From contig NZ_BATJ01000003.1 in the NCBI RefSeq assembly GCF_000467125.1, forward strand, positions 186,001 to 250,000: DNA of 64,000 bases, in the 5' to 3' direction. The translations under genes and the position numbers were made by a program. Positions within the stretch are counted from its first letter, which is position 1, and each line of letters begins with the position of its first letter. Positions 17,128 through 26,359 of this stretch are shown piece after piece. The notes below the pieces were generated by a model that was not told the DNA's origin, did no database searches, and saw nothing but the letters and a program-made list of their open reading frames with translations. This DNA comes from Vibrio proteolyticus NBRC 13287 (GTDB taxonomy: Bacteria; Pseudomonadota; Gammaproteobacteria; Enterobacterales; Vibrionaceae).

Positions 17128-17805
17128 ATGTATGAACTAATTGAGCATCTAAAACATAAGCATTTGATCTGGCAAGGTTCTCAGGTAACCGCCACAAGCG
17201 ATACGCTGCCAACTGGCTTCAGCGTACTGGATCAGAAACTGGATGGTGGTCTGCCGTCACACGGAGTGGTCGAAATCCAGTCACCGGGTGGCGTCGGGGA
17301 ATTGCGCCTGTTGATGCCACACATTCAGCGCACCAGTTATCATCGCTTAACGGTGTTAGTCAATCCACCCGGTCTGTTGTGCGCAGAGCAATTGCAGTCT
17401 CAAGGCATCGACAACCAGAAAGTACTGCTCCTCTATCCATCCACTCCCAAGCAGGCGCTATGGGCGGCAGAACAATGTCTGAAAAGCGGCGCTTGCAGTA
17501 ATGTATTGCTCTGGCATCAGGGCTTGGAAGTGCATCAGGCACGCCGGTTACAGGTTGCCAGCGAAACGGGTCATTGCCTGCAATTCCTGTTCAAGCCGCA
17601 ACAGATGAATCTGTTGTCACTGCCTGTTAGCCTGAGTTTGACCCTGATGCCACACCGCCGCGGTTTGTCTGTCACCATCACCAAACGCAAAGGTGGCTGG
17701 CCTCATGGCAGTTTTACTCTCGACATGGGTCATTTATGGCCCAGTCTGACACTAAGCCAACCAGATCCGGTCATTATTCCCTTTCCGCTACAAAAACAGG
17801 GCTGA
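17128..17805 (+). CDS. imuA: ImuA, SOS mutasome accessory protein
   Basis: The 225-residue protein is the RecA/SulA-like first member of the ImuA-ImuB-DnaE2 translesion cassette. The segment TGFSVLDQKLDGGLPSHGVVEIQSPGGVGEL resembles the RecA N-terminal core, but the Walker A lacks the canonical GKT. The start ATG lies 10 bp after a LexA box, so expression should be induced by DNA damage. imuB follows after nine bases. ImuA is reported to interact with ImuB and modulate RecA; its exact action here is inferred from the family. Confidence 0.9.
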   Translation: MYELIEHLKHKHLIWQGSQVTATSDTLPTGFSVLDQKLDGGLPSHGVVEIQSPGGVGELRLLMPHIQRTSYHRLTVLVNPPGLLCAEQLQSQGIDNQKVLLLYPSTPKQALWAAEQCLKSGACSNVLLWHQGLEVHQARRLQVASETGHCLQFLFKPQQMNLLSLPVSLSLTLMPHRRGLSVTITKRKGGWPHGSFTLDMGHLWPSLTLSQPDPVIIPFPLQKQG

Positions 17806-17814
17806 GGAGGCAGC

Positions 17815-19212
17815 ATGCAACTTTGGCTTTATCTGCACTTTCCCCAACTGCAACTGGACCGTTTGTATGCATCTCAGGAACAACCACTGGTGATAGTGAA
17901 CAGTCAGTCCCATCAGGTCATGCAATGCAATCCACTCGCGCTCCAGCAAGGGATTAAGCACGGTATGGGGCTGGGCAGCGCTGCGGCGCTATGCACCGAT
18001 CTTCAGGTTCATCCGTATGATCCCAGTGTTGAAGAGCAGGCACTGAACGATATCGCCCAATGGTTATATCTGGTTACATCCGACATCGTGCTTTACCCGT
18101 CGCACGGTCTGTTACTTAAGGTCACGGATATGCTGGCTCTGTATCAGGGGCTAGACAATTACTGGCAAACCGTATCCCGCCACCTTGATCAGCAAGGTGT
18201 GTGCTATCAGTTTTCCACGGGGTTTTCACCTTATGCGGCCATCCTGTTGGCCAAATCCGGACAAAACCACATCGAAGCTGATAAAGAGGCCCTGCTCGCT
18301 CTGCTCCGCCGCCATCCGCTGACCACCACAGAACTCAGTATGGCCCAGGTTAGCAAACTGAGCCGGATCGGCATTCATACGCTGGACGAACTGCTGGCTC
18401 TGCCGACGCAAGAGCTGGCTCGGCGTTTTGATATCGACCTGGTCAACTATGTCGGACGTTTACTCGGGCAGTTCAAACACCCACAACCCTTTTATCATCC
18501 GCCGGAAGCGTTTCATCACTCTCTGGAGCTTCTCTTTGATATTGAGAATGTGCAATGGCTGGAAAAGCCGCTCTACACACAACTGCGTAAACTGGAGTTG
18601 TTCCTCACGCTGCGCAACCAGGTGGCCTTTGAGCTCAGTCTGACTCTGCATCAGCGGAATAAACCGGACACCACCTTAACTCTGACCTCTGCCAGTGGTG
18701 ATTACCTCGCCGATAAATGGGCACAGCTGTGCAAGTTAAGTATGGAATCACTGAGTCTGACGGCTCCGGTTCAAGGGCTTAGTCTGGCTATCCAGCGCAG
18801 CGCTCCCCAACAAGCAGCCACTCAGGACATTTTCGGTGGCGAAAAAGGCCAGTTGAATGAACTGGAACTGCTCTCGCTGCTGCAAGCCAAATTGGGCAAA
18901 AAACAGGTCCACAAAGTGGCATTCTGTGACGATCCCCGCCCGGAAAAAGCGTCACGTCTGTGTGACCCAACCCGGCAAGTACCGGAAAGGGCGTCCCACC
19001 CCCGCCTTCGTCCCAGTCTGTTACTCCCTGAACCTGAGCCGCTGAATGAAAAAGTCACACTGCACGAAGGGCCAGAACGCATTGTCAGCGGTTGGTGGGA
19101 TGGCGAAGAGGTCATTCGAGATTACTTTATCGCCCGCAGTCATGACGGGCGCTGGTTGTGGGTGTTTCGTACCCCGCAACAGCAGTGGTTCCTTCACGGA
19201 CAGTTCAGTTAG
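17815..19212 (+). CDS. imuB: ImuB, catalytically degenerate Y-family polymerase
   Basis: The 465-residue protein has a Y-family polymerase architecture and acts as an adaptor that recruits DnaE2 to the sliding clamp. The N-terminus reads LYLHFPQLQLDRLY, where active Y-family enzymes have an acidic catalytic residue, and the usual SxDE motif is replaced around YPSHGLLLKVTD, so polymerase activity is unlikely. The little-finger region runs to about residue 335. TQDIF near residue 337 may be a weak clamp contact. The start is ATG 17815 with GAGGAGGCAGC upstream. dnaE2 begins eight bases after the stop. Confidence 0.92.
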   Translation: MQLWLYLHFPQLQLDRLYASQEQPLVIVNSQSHQVMQCNPLALQQGIKHGMGLGSAAALCTDLQVHPYDPSVEEQALNDIAQWLYLVTSDIVLYPSHGLLLKVTDMLALYQGLDNYWQTVSRHLDQQGVCYQFSTGFSPYAAILLAKSGQNHIEADKEALLALLRRHPLTTTELSMAQVSKLSRIGIHTLDELLALPTQELARRFDIDLVNYVGRLLGQFKHPQPFYHPPEAFHHSLELLFDIENVQWLEKPLYTQLRKLELFLTLRNQVAFELSLTLHQRNKPDTTLTLTSASGDYLADKWAQLCKLSMESLSLTAPVQGLSLAIQRSAPQQAATQDIFGGEKGQLNELELLSLLQAKLGKKQVHKVAFCDDPRPEKASRLCDPTRQVPERASHPRLRPSLLLPEPEPLNEKVTLHEGPERIVSGWWDGEEVIRDYFIARSHDGRWLWVFRTPQQQWFLHGQFS

Positions 19213-19220
19213 GAGAGCAC

Positions 19221-22200
19221 ATGCCATACGCAGAACTGTTTTGTCAGAGCAATTTTTCATTTCTGACCGGGGCTTCACACCCCGAAGAGCTGGCGTTGCA
19301 GGCCGACTTCCTGCGTTACTCAGCACTGGCGATCACCGATGAATGCTCAGTCGCCGGTGTGGTACGCGCACACACCGCAATCAAAGAGCATGACCTGGCA
19401 CTCAAGCTGATCGTCGGCAGCATGTTCTGGCTTAATCCGGAATGTCAGGTAGTGCTACTCTGCCCGAATCGGCTTGCTTACGCAGAGCTGTGCCGGATTA
19501 TTACCAATGCCCGGCGCCGCTCCGATAAAGGCGAGTACCGTTTATCCGAATGGGACCTGATGTCAATACGACACTGCCTGATCATCTGGCTGCCCATCAA
19601 TCAGGCCAGCGACCATTATTGGGGCCAATGGCTGGCACAACACCACCGTCATCGCTTATGGCTTGGCCTGCAACGTCATCTGCGTGCCAGCGATAAAACC
19701 GATCTGGCCCATTGCCAGCACCTGGCTCAGGAATTAGGGTTACCAATCACTGCCTGCGGTGGCGTCCTGATGCATACCGCCACCCGTTTGCCGCTCCAAC
19801 AGGTACTGAGCGCCATCCAACACGGCAACACGGTCGAGAATCTCGGAAGCCACCGGCTGCACAATGCCGAGCGCTGCCTGCGCAGCACAGAAAAGCTGAG
19901 CCGGCTCTTCCAGTCGCAATGGCTGGAAGAGAGTCTGGCTATCGCCAAGCGCTGTGAATTCAAACTCAGCGATCTACGCTACGAATACCCCAGCGAGCTA
20001 GTGCCGGATGGTATGACACCGATGGGCTATCTGCGCCAGTTGGTTAAGCAGGGTGAACTGACCCGCTTTCCCGAAGGCGTCCCAGACGCAATTAGTCATA
20101 CTATCGAGAAAGAACTGGCACTGATCGAAGAACTCAATTATCCGTTTTATTTCCTGACCATTCACGACATAGTGATGTTCGCCAAACAACAGCAGATCCT
20201 CTATCAGGGGCGCGGTTCGGCGGCCAACTCCGTGGTGTGTTACTGCCTGGAAATTACCTCGGTCGATCCTCGCCAAATCTCGGTGCTGTTTGAACGTTTT
20301 ATCAGTAAAGAGCGCAATGAGCCGCCGGATATTGACGTCGATTTTGAACATGAACGACGAGAAGAAGTCATTCAGTATATCTACCGAAAATACGGCCGTG
20401 AGCGCGCTGCTCTGGCCGCGACCGTGATTTCTTACCGGTTTAAAAGTGCGGTGCGGGATGTTGGTAAAGCATTGGGCATCAACGAAACACAACTCGACTA
20501 CTTCATAAAAAACGTCAATCGCCGCGATCGAGGCCTCGATTGGCAGGCACAGGTTATTGAGCTCGGCCTGAAGCCCGACTCACTCAGGGGTGAACAGTTT
20601 ATCCAGTTAGTCAATGACATCATGGGGTTTCCGCGTCACCTATCTCAGCATGTGGGCGGCTTTGTTATTGCTTCCGGCCCTTTGTATGAACTGGTTCCGG
20701 TCGAAAACGCCTCCATGACTGAGCGCACCGTCATCCAGTGGGACAAGGACGACCTGGAAAGCCTGGGGCTACTCAAAGTCGATGTGCTGGCTTTGGGGAT
20801 GCTGACCGCCATCCGCAAATGTTTTGCCATCATCGCCCAGCGTGAGCAGAAACAATACACACTGGCGGACATCACCCGGCGTCAGGACGATCCGAATGTC
20901 TATGGCATGATTCAGCGCGCCGACACCATCGGGGTATTTCAGATCGAATCCCGGGCCCAGATGAGTATGCTGCCACGCCTGCGACCGACCAATTATTACG
21001 ACCTGGTGATCCAGATTGCCATTGTCCGGCCGGGTCCTATCCAGGGAGACATGGTGCATCCGTTCCTGAAGCGCCGCCATGGTGAAGAGAAAGAGAGCTA
21101 CCCATCAGAAGAAGTGCGGGACGTGTTGTCACGCACCATGGGCGTCCCGATTTTTCAGGAACAGGTGATCAAACTGGCTATGGTGGCAGCGGGTTTCAGC
21201 GGCGGCGAAGCTGACCAGTTGCGCCGGGCCATGGCTTCGTGGAAAAAAACCGGCCAGTTGATGAAGTTTAAACACAAGCTGATTGATGGCATGACTCAGC
21301 GGGGCTATGAACAAGCGTTTGCCGAGCGGATTTTTGACCAGATCTGCGGCTTTGGTGAGTATGGTTTTCCGGAAAGCCACTCTGCCTCCTTTGCGGTTCT
21401 GGCTTATTGCTCGGCCTGGCTCAAGTATTACTATCCGGAAGCCTTTTATACCTCGTTACTCAACAGCTTACCGATGGGCTTTTACAGTGCCTCGCAACTG
21501 ATCCAGGATGCACGTCGGCACGGCATTCGTGTCTTGCCGGTGTGTGTGAATGCCTCCGTGTTTGACCATCAAGTGGTGACCGAGCATGATCAGGCTGCCA
21601 TTCGGCTGGGGTTACGCCTGATCAAAGGATTTAGCGCCGATGCCTGTAAGCAGCTATTGGCGGCTCGCCCGTATCAGGGCTATCAACACATAGATCAGCT
21701 AAAACACATCGGTCTGAGCCGACGTGATATTGAGTTGCTGGCTTCCGCCAACGCGCTGCAAGCTTTTACCGATAACCGCTATGCCGCTCGCTGGTCCATC
21801 ATGGACTCCGCCTCAGATCTGCCCTTATTCCGACAGCTTAATGAAACCGATCCCGTGACCCTTTCGGCCCCCGATGCCCGACAAACTTTGCTGGAAGATT
21901 ATGCCGCAACGGGGCTTGCTTTGGGCAAGCACCCGGTAACCCTGCTCGAAGAAGCCGGCCAGCTCGGTCGTTTTACCCGCATGCGTGATCTGGCGTGCTG
22001 CGATCATCAGTCGCTGGTGACCGTTGTGGGTGTGGTCACCGGAAAGCAGTCGCCGGGTACGGCCGCTGGTGTCACCTTTTTCACCCTTGAAGATGACAGC
22101 GGCAACATGAATGTGGTGGTCTGGAAAGCCACTGCCCGGGCGCAAAAACGTGCCTATCTGGGCGCAAAAATTCTGATGGTCAAAGGCATTTTGGAACGTG

Positions 22201-22292
22201 AGGGCGAGGTGATCCACATTATCGCAGGACGGTTGACTGATCTGACCGAACGCCTGACAGGGTTACAGACTCAATCACGCGACTTTCACTAA
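19221..22292 (+). CDS. dnaE2: DnaE2 (ImuC), error-prone DNA polymerase
   Basis: The 1023-residue C-family polymerase carries out lesion bypass with ImuA and ImuB. A PHP domain lies at the N-terminus (PYAELFCQSNFSFLTGASHP). The catalytic Asp pair is in PPDIDVDFEHERREEV, and a further acidic segment lies in WDKDDLESLGLLKVDVLALGML. An OB-fold occupies the C-terminal part (VVGVVTGKQSPGTAAGVTFF). The start is ATG 19221 with AGGAG five bases upstream. The upstream in-frame extension lies inside imuB and is not supported. It is the last gene of the LexA-controlled cassette. Confidence 0.95.
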   Translation: MPYAELFCQSNFSFLTGASHPEELALQADFLRYSALAITDECSVAGVVRAHTAIKEHDLALKLIVGSMFWLNPECQVVLLCPNRLAYAELCRIITNARRRSDKGEYRLSEWDLMSIRHCLIIWLPINQASDHYWGQWLAQHHRHRLWLGLQRHLRASDKTDLAHCQHLAQELGLPITACGGVLMHTATRLPLQQVLSAIQHGNTVENLGSHRLHNAERCLRSTEKLSRLFQSQWLEESLAIAKRCEFKLSDLRYEYPSELVPDGMTPMGYLRQLVKQGELTRFPEGVPDAISHTIEKELALIEELNYPFYFLTIHDIVMFAKQQQILYQGRGSAANSVVCYCLEITSVDPRQISVLFERFISKERNEPPDIDVDFEHERREEVIQYIYRKYGRERAALAATVISYRFKSAVRDVGKALGINETQLDYFIKNVNRRDRGLDWQAQVIELGLKPDSLRGEQFIQLVNDIMGFPRHLSQHVGGFVIASGPLYELVPVENASMTERTVIQWDKDDLESLGLLKVDVLALGMLTAIRKCFAIIAQREQKQYTLADITRRQDDPNVYGMIQRADTIGVFQIESRAQMSMLPRLRPTNYYDLVIQIAIVRPGPIQGDMVHPFLKRRHGEEKESYPSEEVRDVLSRTMGVPIFQEQVIKLAMVAAGFSGGEADQLRRAMASWKKTGQLMKFKHKLIDGMTQRGYEQAFAERIFDQICGFGEYGFPESHSASFAVLAYCSAWLKYYYPEAFYTSLLNSLPMGFYSASQLIQDARRHGIRVLPVCVNASVFDHQVVTEHDQAAIRLGLRLIKGFSADACKQLLAARPYQGYQHIDQLKHIGLSRRDIELLASANALQAFTDNRYAARWSIMDSASDLPLFRQLNETDPVTLSAPDARQTLLEDYAATGLALGKHPVTLLEEAGQLGRFTRMRDLACCDHQSLVTVVGVVTGKQSPGTAAGVTFFTLEDDSGNMNVVVWKATARAQKRAYLGAKILMVKGILEREGEVIHIIAGRLTDLTERLTGLQTQSRDFH

Positions 22293-22306
22293 ACCGGGTA
22301 CACAAA

Positions 22307-22328
22307 AAAGGGAGCCAAGGCTCCCTTT
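22307..22328. terminator. Terminator between dnaE2 and cheV
   Basis: AAAGGGAGCC, AA, GGCTCCCTTT is a symmetric hairpin at a convergent junction, with A-rich and T-rich flanks. It should end both transcripts. Confidence 0.8.
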
Positions 22329-22347
22329 ATGGTCATTATGTGGAAGA

Positions 22348-23289
22348 TTACAGTAACTCGCGCAGGCGATCCTGGGCCACTTCCACCAGCAGATCCGGCT
22401 GAAATTTCGAGATAAAGCGATCACAGCCGACCTTCTTCACCATGGCTTCATTAAAGCTGCCACTCAGCGACGTATTGAGCGTAATAAACAGATCTTTCAT
22501 GCGCGGATCACTGCGCACTTCGTACGTCAGTTTGTAACCGTCCATTTCCGGCATTTCTGCGTCTGTGATCATCAGCAGCAGTTCTTTGGTCACCTCTTTG
22601 CCACTGTCACACCAGGATTTCAGCAGGGTCAGTGCTTCTAACCCATCACGACACTCGATGATGTTCAGGCCGAGCTGGGATAATGTCCCCTTAATCTGGG
22701 CCCGGGCAGTCGATGAATCATCCACAATCAGGACATTGCGGCCATCCAGCAACGGCGCAAGATTCGGATCCAGCACTTCTTCTGAAATCGAGACGTCGTA
22801 ATCAATGATCTCTGCCAGCACTTTTTCAACATCGATGATTTCCACAATATGCGACCCGTTGCCTTCTTTGATTTGGGTAATCGCAGTCAGGTAGGTCGCC
22901 CGACCGGCCGTTTTAGGTGGCGGCTGAATTTCAGTCCAGGCCGTGTTGACGATATTTTTCACCTGCCCGACCAGAAACCCCTGCACTGAGCGGTTATATT
23001 CCGTGATGATCAGGTTTTCTTCGGTGTGCTCAAGACGAGATGGCGGGAAACCAATCGCACGTCGCAGGTCGATCACCGGAACCGACTCCCCACGCAGTGA
23101 CGCCACACCAGTAATGTACGGATGAGAGCCCGGCATTTTGGTCAGGGCGGGCATCTTGATGACTTCTTTGACTTTAAATACGTTGATCGCAAAAGTCTGC
23201 CGACTATTGAGACTGAATAACAGCAATTCCAGTCGGTTTTCCCCCACCAGATTGGTGCGCTGATCAACTGTGTTTAGTACTCCGGACAT
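22348..23289 (-). CDS. cheV: CheV, chemotaxis coupling protein with receiver domain
   Basis: The 313-residue protein fuses an N-terminal CheW domain (about residues 18-160) to a response-regulator receiver (about 185-310). The CheW part shows FAINVFKVKEVIKMP and VASLRGESVPVIDLR. The receiver has the acidic pair in LIVDDSSTARA, the phospho-acceptor Asp in LLMITDAEMPEMDGY, and the Thr/Lys pocket toward the end. It couples chemoreceptors to CheA and adapts through phosphorylation. It is monocistronic, between convergent dnaE2 and upstream mlc. Confidence 0.94.
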   Translation of the reverse strand: MSGVLNTVDQRTNLVGENRLELLLFSLNSRQTFAINVFKVKEVIKMPALTKMPGSHPYITGVASLRGESVPVIDLRRAIGFPPSRLEHTEENLIITEYNRSVQGFLVGQVKNIVNTAWTEIQPPPKTAGRATYLTAITQIKEGNGSHIVEIIDVEKVLAEIIDYDVSISEEVLDPNLAPLLDGRNVLIVDDSSTARAQIKGTLSQLGLNIIECRDGLEALTLLKSWCDSGKEVTKELLLMITDAEMPEMDGYKLTYEVRSDPRMKDLFITLNTSLSGSFNEAMVKKVGCDRFISKFQPDLLVEVAQDRLRELL

Positions 23290-23388
23290 ACCGATACCTG
23301 TCTTAAAAATTGTTCAGTAAAAATCACCCCATATAGAGTGCAGGTATATGGGCTGAAATACAATACAGCAAATTTATCGGTAAAAACG

Positions 23389-24606
23389 TTAACCCTCAAC
23401 CACTTTCATCAACAACAACCCGTCATATAAGGCCTGTTTGATCAAAGCGGCACCGGGCATCGTCGCCTGTTTGTAGAATCGCGATTCCACCAGCTCCAGT
23501 TCACGGGTGTAAACCGGCATGCTTTGTTCTTGAATACACTGGTTAATCGCCGGGTACAGAATGTCTTTCGCCTGATTGATCACACCGCCAATCAAGACTT
23601 TTTCCGGGTTGAACAGGTTAATCACAATCGCGATCGCCGACCCCAGATAGCGTCCGAGTTTTTCAATCACGTCCACACACAACGGATCGCCTTGCGCCGC
23701 CGCCGTGCAGATATCTTCGATGGAAAGCTCTTCTTTGTCTGTCAGAACCGACGCTTCGCCACGCGAAATCCTCTCTGCCACTTCTTCGCGAATCGCCTGA
23801 GAACTCGCCACGGTTTCCAGACAACCACGATTACCGCAATGGCATGGCTTGCCATTCGGATCAATCTGGATATGCCCCAGTTCACCAATGTTGCCATGAC
23901 GCCCTTGCAGCACCCGGCCGTCCAGCACAATACCGGCTCCCAAGCCGTGATGAATGGAGATCAGAACCGAGTTTTCGTTGTCCTGCGAATGACCGAACAG
24001 TTTCTCCGCCAGCGCCCAGGCACGGGTATCGTTGGCGACAAACACTGGTAAACCAGTTGCTTTGTAAATTTCAGGGCCCAGCGCCAGATTCTCCACATTG
24101 TAATGGGGCATCTGCAGCACAATCCCCTGCTCGGAATTCACCAGCCCCGGCAAAGTGATCGCAATACTGGTCACCCGGTCCAATTGATCCGCGTAGGTTT
24201 GGAAAAACTCATCGATTTCATGCAGCAGACGCGCCAGTACGTCCTCTTGATCGATTTCGTGGATATCAATTTTGGTATCAATCAGGACATCGCCACCCAA
24301 TTCATGCAGAGCAATGGTGAGATAACCGCGTCCAAGACGCATCGAGAGGAACTGCCAGCCTTCGTTGTTAACCTGTAGGCCAATGGCCGGACGACCACGA
24401 CTGGTTGCCTCCTGCACTGTGGTTTCCTGTACCAGATGAGACTCAATCAGCTCTCGCGTAATCTTGGTAATACTTGCAGGCGCAAGTTCACTCTCTTTCG
24501 ATAAATCGATGCGAGAAATAGGGCCTTTTTGATCAATCAATTTGTAGACCCGGCCGGCATTGACCTGCTTAATATGGTCAATATGGCCTGGTTGAGCCAT
24601 GTACAT
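23389..24606 (-). CDS. mlc: Mlc, ROK-family glucose-PTS repressor
   Basis: The 405-residue ROK protein has an N-terminal winged helix (about residues 15-70, QVNAGRVYKLIDQKGPISRIDLS) and a sugar-kinase-like core. The zinc site HGNIGELGHIQID plus CHCGNRGCLE is present, and the phosphate-loop glycines of kinases are degenerate, as in Mlc. In E. coli, Mlc represses ptsG and is released by binding unphosphorylated PtsG. I chose ATG 24606 (MYMAQPGHIDHIK) with GGAG six bases before it. It diverges from pykA, and ptsG lies about 7 kb away. Confidence 0.9.
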   Translation of the reverse strand: MYMAQPGHIDHIKQVNAGRVYKLIDQKGPISRIDLSKESELAPASITKITRELIESHLVQETTVQEATSRGRPAIGLQVNNEGWQFLSMRLGRGYLTIALHELGGDVLIDTKIDIHEIDQEDVLARLLHEIDEFFQTYADQLDRVTSIAITLPGLVNSEQGIVLQMPHYNVENLALGPEIYKATGLPVFVANDTRAWALAEKLFGHSQDNENSVLISIHHGLGAGIVLDGRVLQGRHGNIGELGHIQIDPNGKPCHCGNRGCLETVASSQAIREEVAERISRGEASVLTDKEELSIEDICTAAAQGDPLCVDVIEKLGRYLGSAIAIVINLFNPEKVLIGGVINQAKDILYPAINQCIQEQSMPVYTRELELVESRFYKQATMPGAALIKQALYDGLLLMKVVEG

Positions 24607-24660
24607 GATGCACTCCAAAAAACAACAACGTGGCAATTTTTTTACTTTGCGAACTAATTG

Positions 24661-24673
24661 TGAAGCGCTTTGA
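24661..24673. promoter_or_regulatory. Cra-like half-palindrome between mlc and pykA
   Basis: TGAAGCGCTTTGA resembles the imperfect palindrome bound by Cra/FruR (TGAAACGTTTCA type). It lies 55 bp from mlc and about 200 bp from pykA, both carbon-flow genes. The match is incomplete, so the assignment is tentative. Confidence 0.3.
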
Positions 24674-24878
24674 TATATCGCCGTGACAAGCATCACGGAT
24701 AAACATAAATCTTTGTGGAAGCCATCAAATCAGCAAGGATTTTCGCTTTTTTTACAGTGTTTTTTCACGCCACCAAAAATCCGACCGGGCTCCGTGTCGC
24801 CGGTTGAGGTTTGTGCTAGGGTTAATCACATCGGCGAATTATCGCACCTCCAGTGCCTTTACATCATCAGGAGAGAAC

Positions 24879-26321
24879 ATGGCCTCTACACTAAGAAGAA
24901 CGAAAATTGTCACCACACTGGGTCCCGCTACCGATAGGGATAACAATCTGGAAGAGATAATCCGCGCCGGCGCCAACGTAGTCCGCATGAACTTTTCGCA
25001 CGGCAGTGCCGAAGATCATAAACTGCGTGCAGAGAAAGTTCGGGCGATTGCTGCTAAATTGGGCACCCACGTTGCCATTCTCGGCGATCTTCAGGGTCCG
25101 AAGATTCGAGTCTCCACTTTCAAAGACGGTAAAATTCAACTGACCGTCGGTGACAAATTCATCCTTGATGCCGACATGGCTCCAGGCGAAGGTGATCAGG
25201 ACGCGGTCGGCATCGACTACAAAGCCTTGCCACAAGACGTGGTCCCAGGAGATATCCTGTTGCTGGACGACGGGCGGGTACAGCTGGAAGTCATCTCCGT
25301 CACCGACAGTAAAGTGCACACCCAGGTCACCATCGGCGGCGCTCTGTCGAACAACAAAGGGATCAACAAAAAAGGCGGCGGCCTGTCGGCCGATGCTCTG
25401 ACGGAAAAAGACAAACGGGACATTCTGCTGGCAGCTGACATCAAAGTCGACTATCTGGCGGTGTCATTCCCGCGCAATGGCGAAGACATGAAATACGCCC
25501 GCCGACTCGCCCGCGACGCGGGTCTCGAAGCCAAGCTGGTCGCCAAAGTCGAACGGGCTGAAACCGTGGTCTCGGAAGAGTCCATTGACGACATCATCCT
25601 CGCTTCTGACGTGGTGATGGTCGCACGGGGAGACCTCGGGGTCGAGATTGGCGATCCGGAATTGGTGGGCGTTCAGAAACAGTTGATTCGCCGCACCCGC
25701 GCACTGAACCGCACCGTCATCACCGCCACCCAGATGATGGAATCGATGATCGAAAGCCCGATGCCGACTCGTGCCGAGGTCATGGACGTGGCTAACGCCG
25801 TCCTCGACGGCACAGACGCCGTGATGCTGTCTGGTGAAACCGCCGCAGGTAAATACCCGGTAGAGACGGTCAAATCGATGGCAGAAGTCTGTCTCGGGGC
25901 GGAAAAAATGGCGTCGATCAACCGCTCGAACTACCGCCTGGACAGAACCTTCGATAGCCCGGAAGAAACCATTGCTATGTCCACCATGTATGCGGCTAAC
26001 CACCTCACTGGGGTGAAAGCGATGATTTCTCTGACCGAGTCCGGTCGCACCGCACTGATGATGTCGCGCCTGAGCTCCGGCTTACCCATTTTTGCCCTGT
26101 CCCGCAACGAAGGGACACTCAACAGCACCGCACTGTACCGTGGCGTATTCCCGGTCTATTTTGATACACGTGGCAGCAGCGGCCTGGAAGTGGCACAAAC
26201 CGCAACCCAGGCCCTTAAAGAGAAAGGTTTGCTGCACGAAGGCGATCTGGTGATCATCACTCAGGGTGATGTGATGGATGTGATTGGCTCCACCAACTGC
26301 ATGCGGGTGTTATCTGTATAA
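24879..26321 (+). CDS. pykA: PykA-type pyruvate kinase
   Basis: The 480-residue enzyme converts phosphoenolpyruvate and ADP to pyruvate and ATP at the end of glycolysis. It matches E. coli PykA (also 480 residues) more closely than PykF, for example [20 protein letters not shown] and [10 protein letters not shown]. Visible active-site parts include [22 protein letters not shown] and the signature [21 protein letters not shown] chose ATG 24879 with AGGAG eight bases upstream. A longer in-frame reading from a GTG at 24804 adds an unmatched N-terminus. A bidirectional terminator follows. Confidence 0.96.
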   Translation: MASTLRRTKIVTTLGPATDRDNNLEEIIRAGANVVRMNFSHGSAEDHKLRAEKVRAIAAKLGTHVAILGDLQGPKIRVSTFKDGKIQLTVGDKFILDADMAPGEGDQDAVGIDYKALPQDVVPGDILLLDDGRVQLEVISVTDSKVHTQVTIGGALSNNKGINKKGGGLSADALTEKDKRDILLAADIKVDYLAVSFPRNGEDMKYARRLARDAGLEAKLVAKVERAETVVSEESIDDIILASDVVMVARGDLGVEIGDPELVGVQKQLIRRTRALNRTVITATQMMESMIESPMPTRAEVMDVANAVLDGTDAVMLSGETAAGKYPVETVKSMAEVCLGAEKMASINRSNYRLDRTFDSPEETIAMSTMYAANHLTGVKAMISLTESGRTALMMSRLSSGLPIFALSRNEGTLNSTALYRGVFPVYFDTRGSSGLEVAQTATQALKEKGLLHEGDLVIITQGDVMDVIGSTNCMRVLSV

Positions 26322-26331
26322 GGACCGGATT

Positions 26332-26359
26332 AAAAAAGGAGCCATCAGGCTCCTTTTTT
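26332..26359. terminator. Bidirectional terminator between pykA and the patatin-like gene
   Basis: AAAAAAGGAGCC, ATCA, GGCTCCTTTTTT is a perfect stem with A and T tracts. It also covers the last codons of the convergent phospholipase gene. Confidence 0.9.

Noticed and set aside
17815..19212. ImuB as an active DNA polymerase
   Set aside because: The catalytic acidic residues of Y-family enzymes are missing in both expected motifs.
19158..19220. N-terminal extension of dnaE2
   Set aside because: The in-frame extension overlaps the end of imuB and lacks a ribosome site, whereas ATG 19221 has AGGAG.
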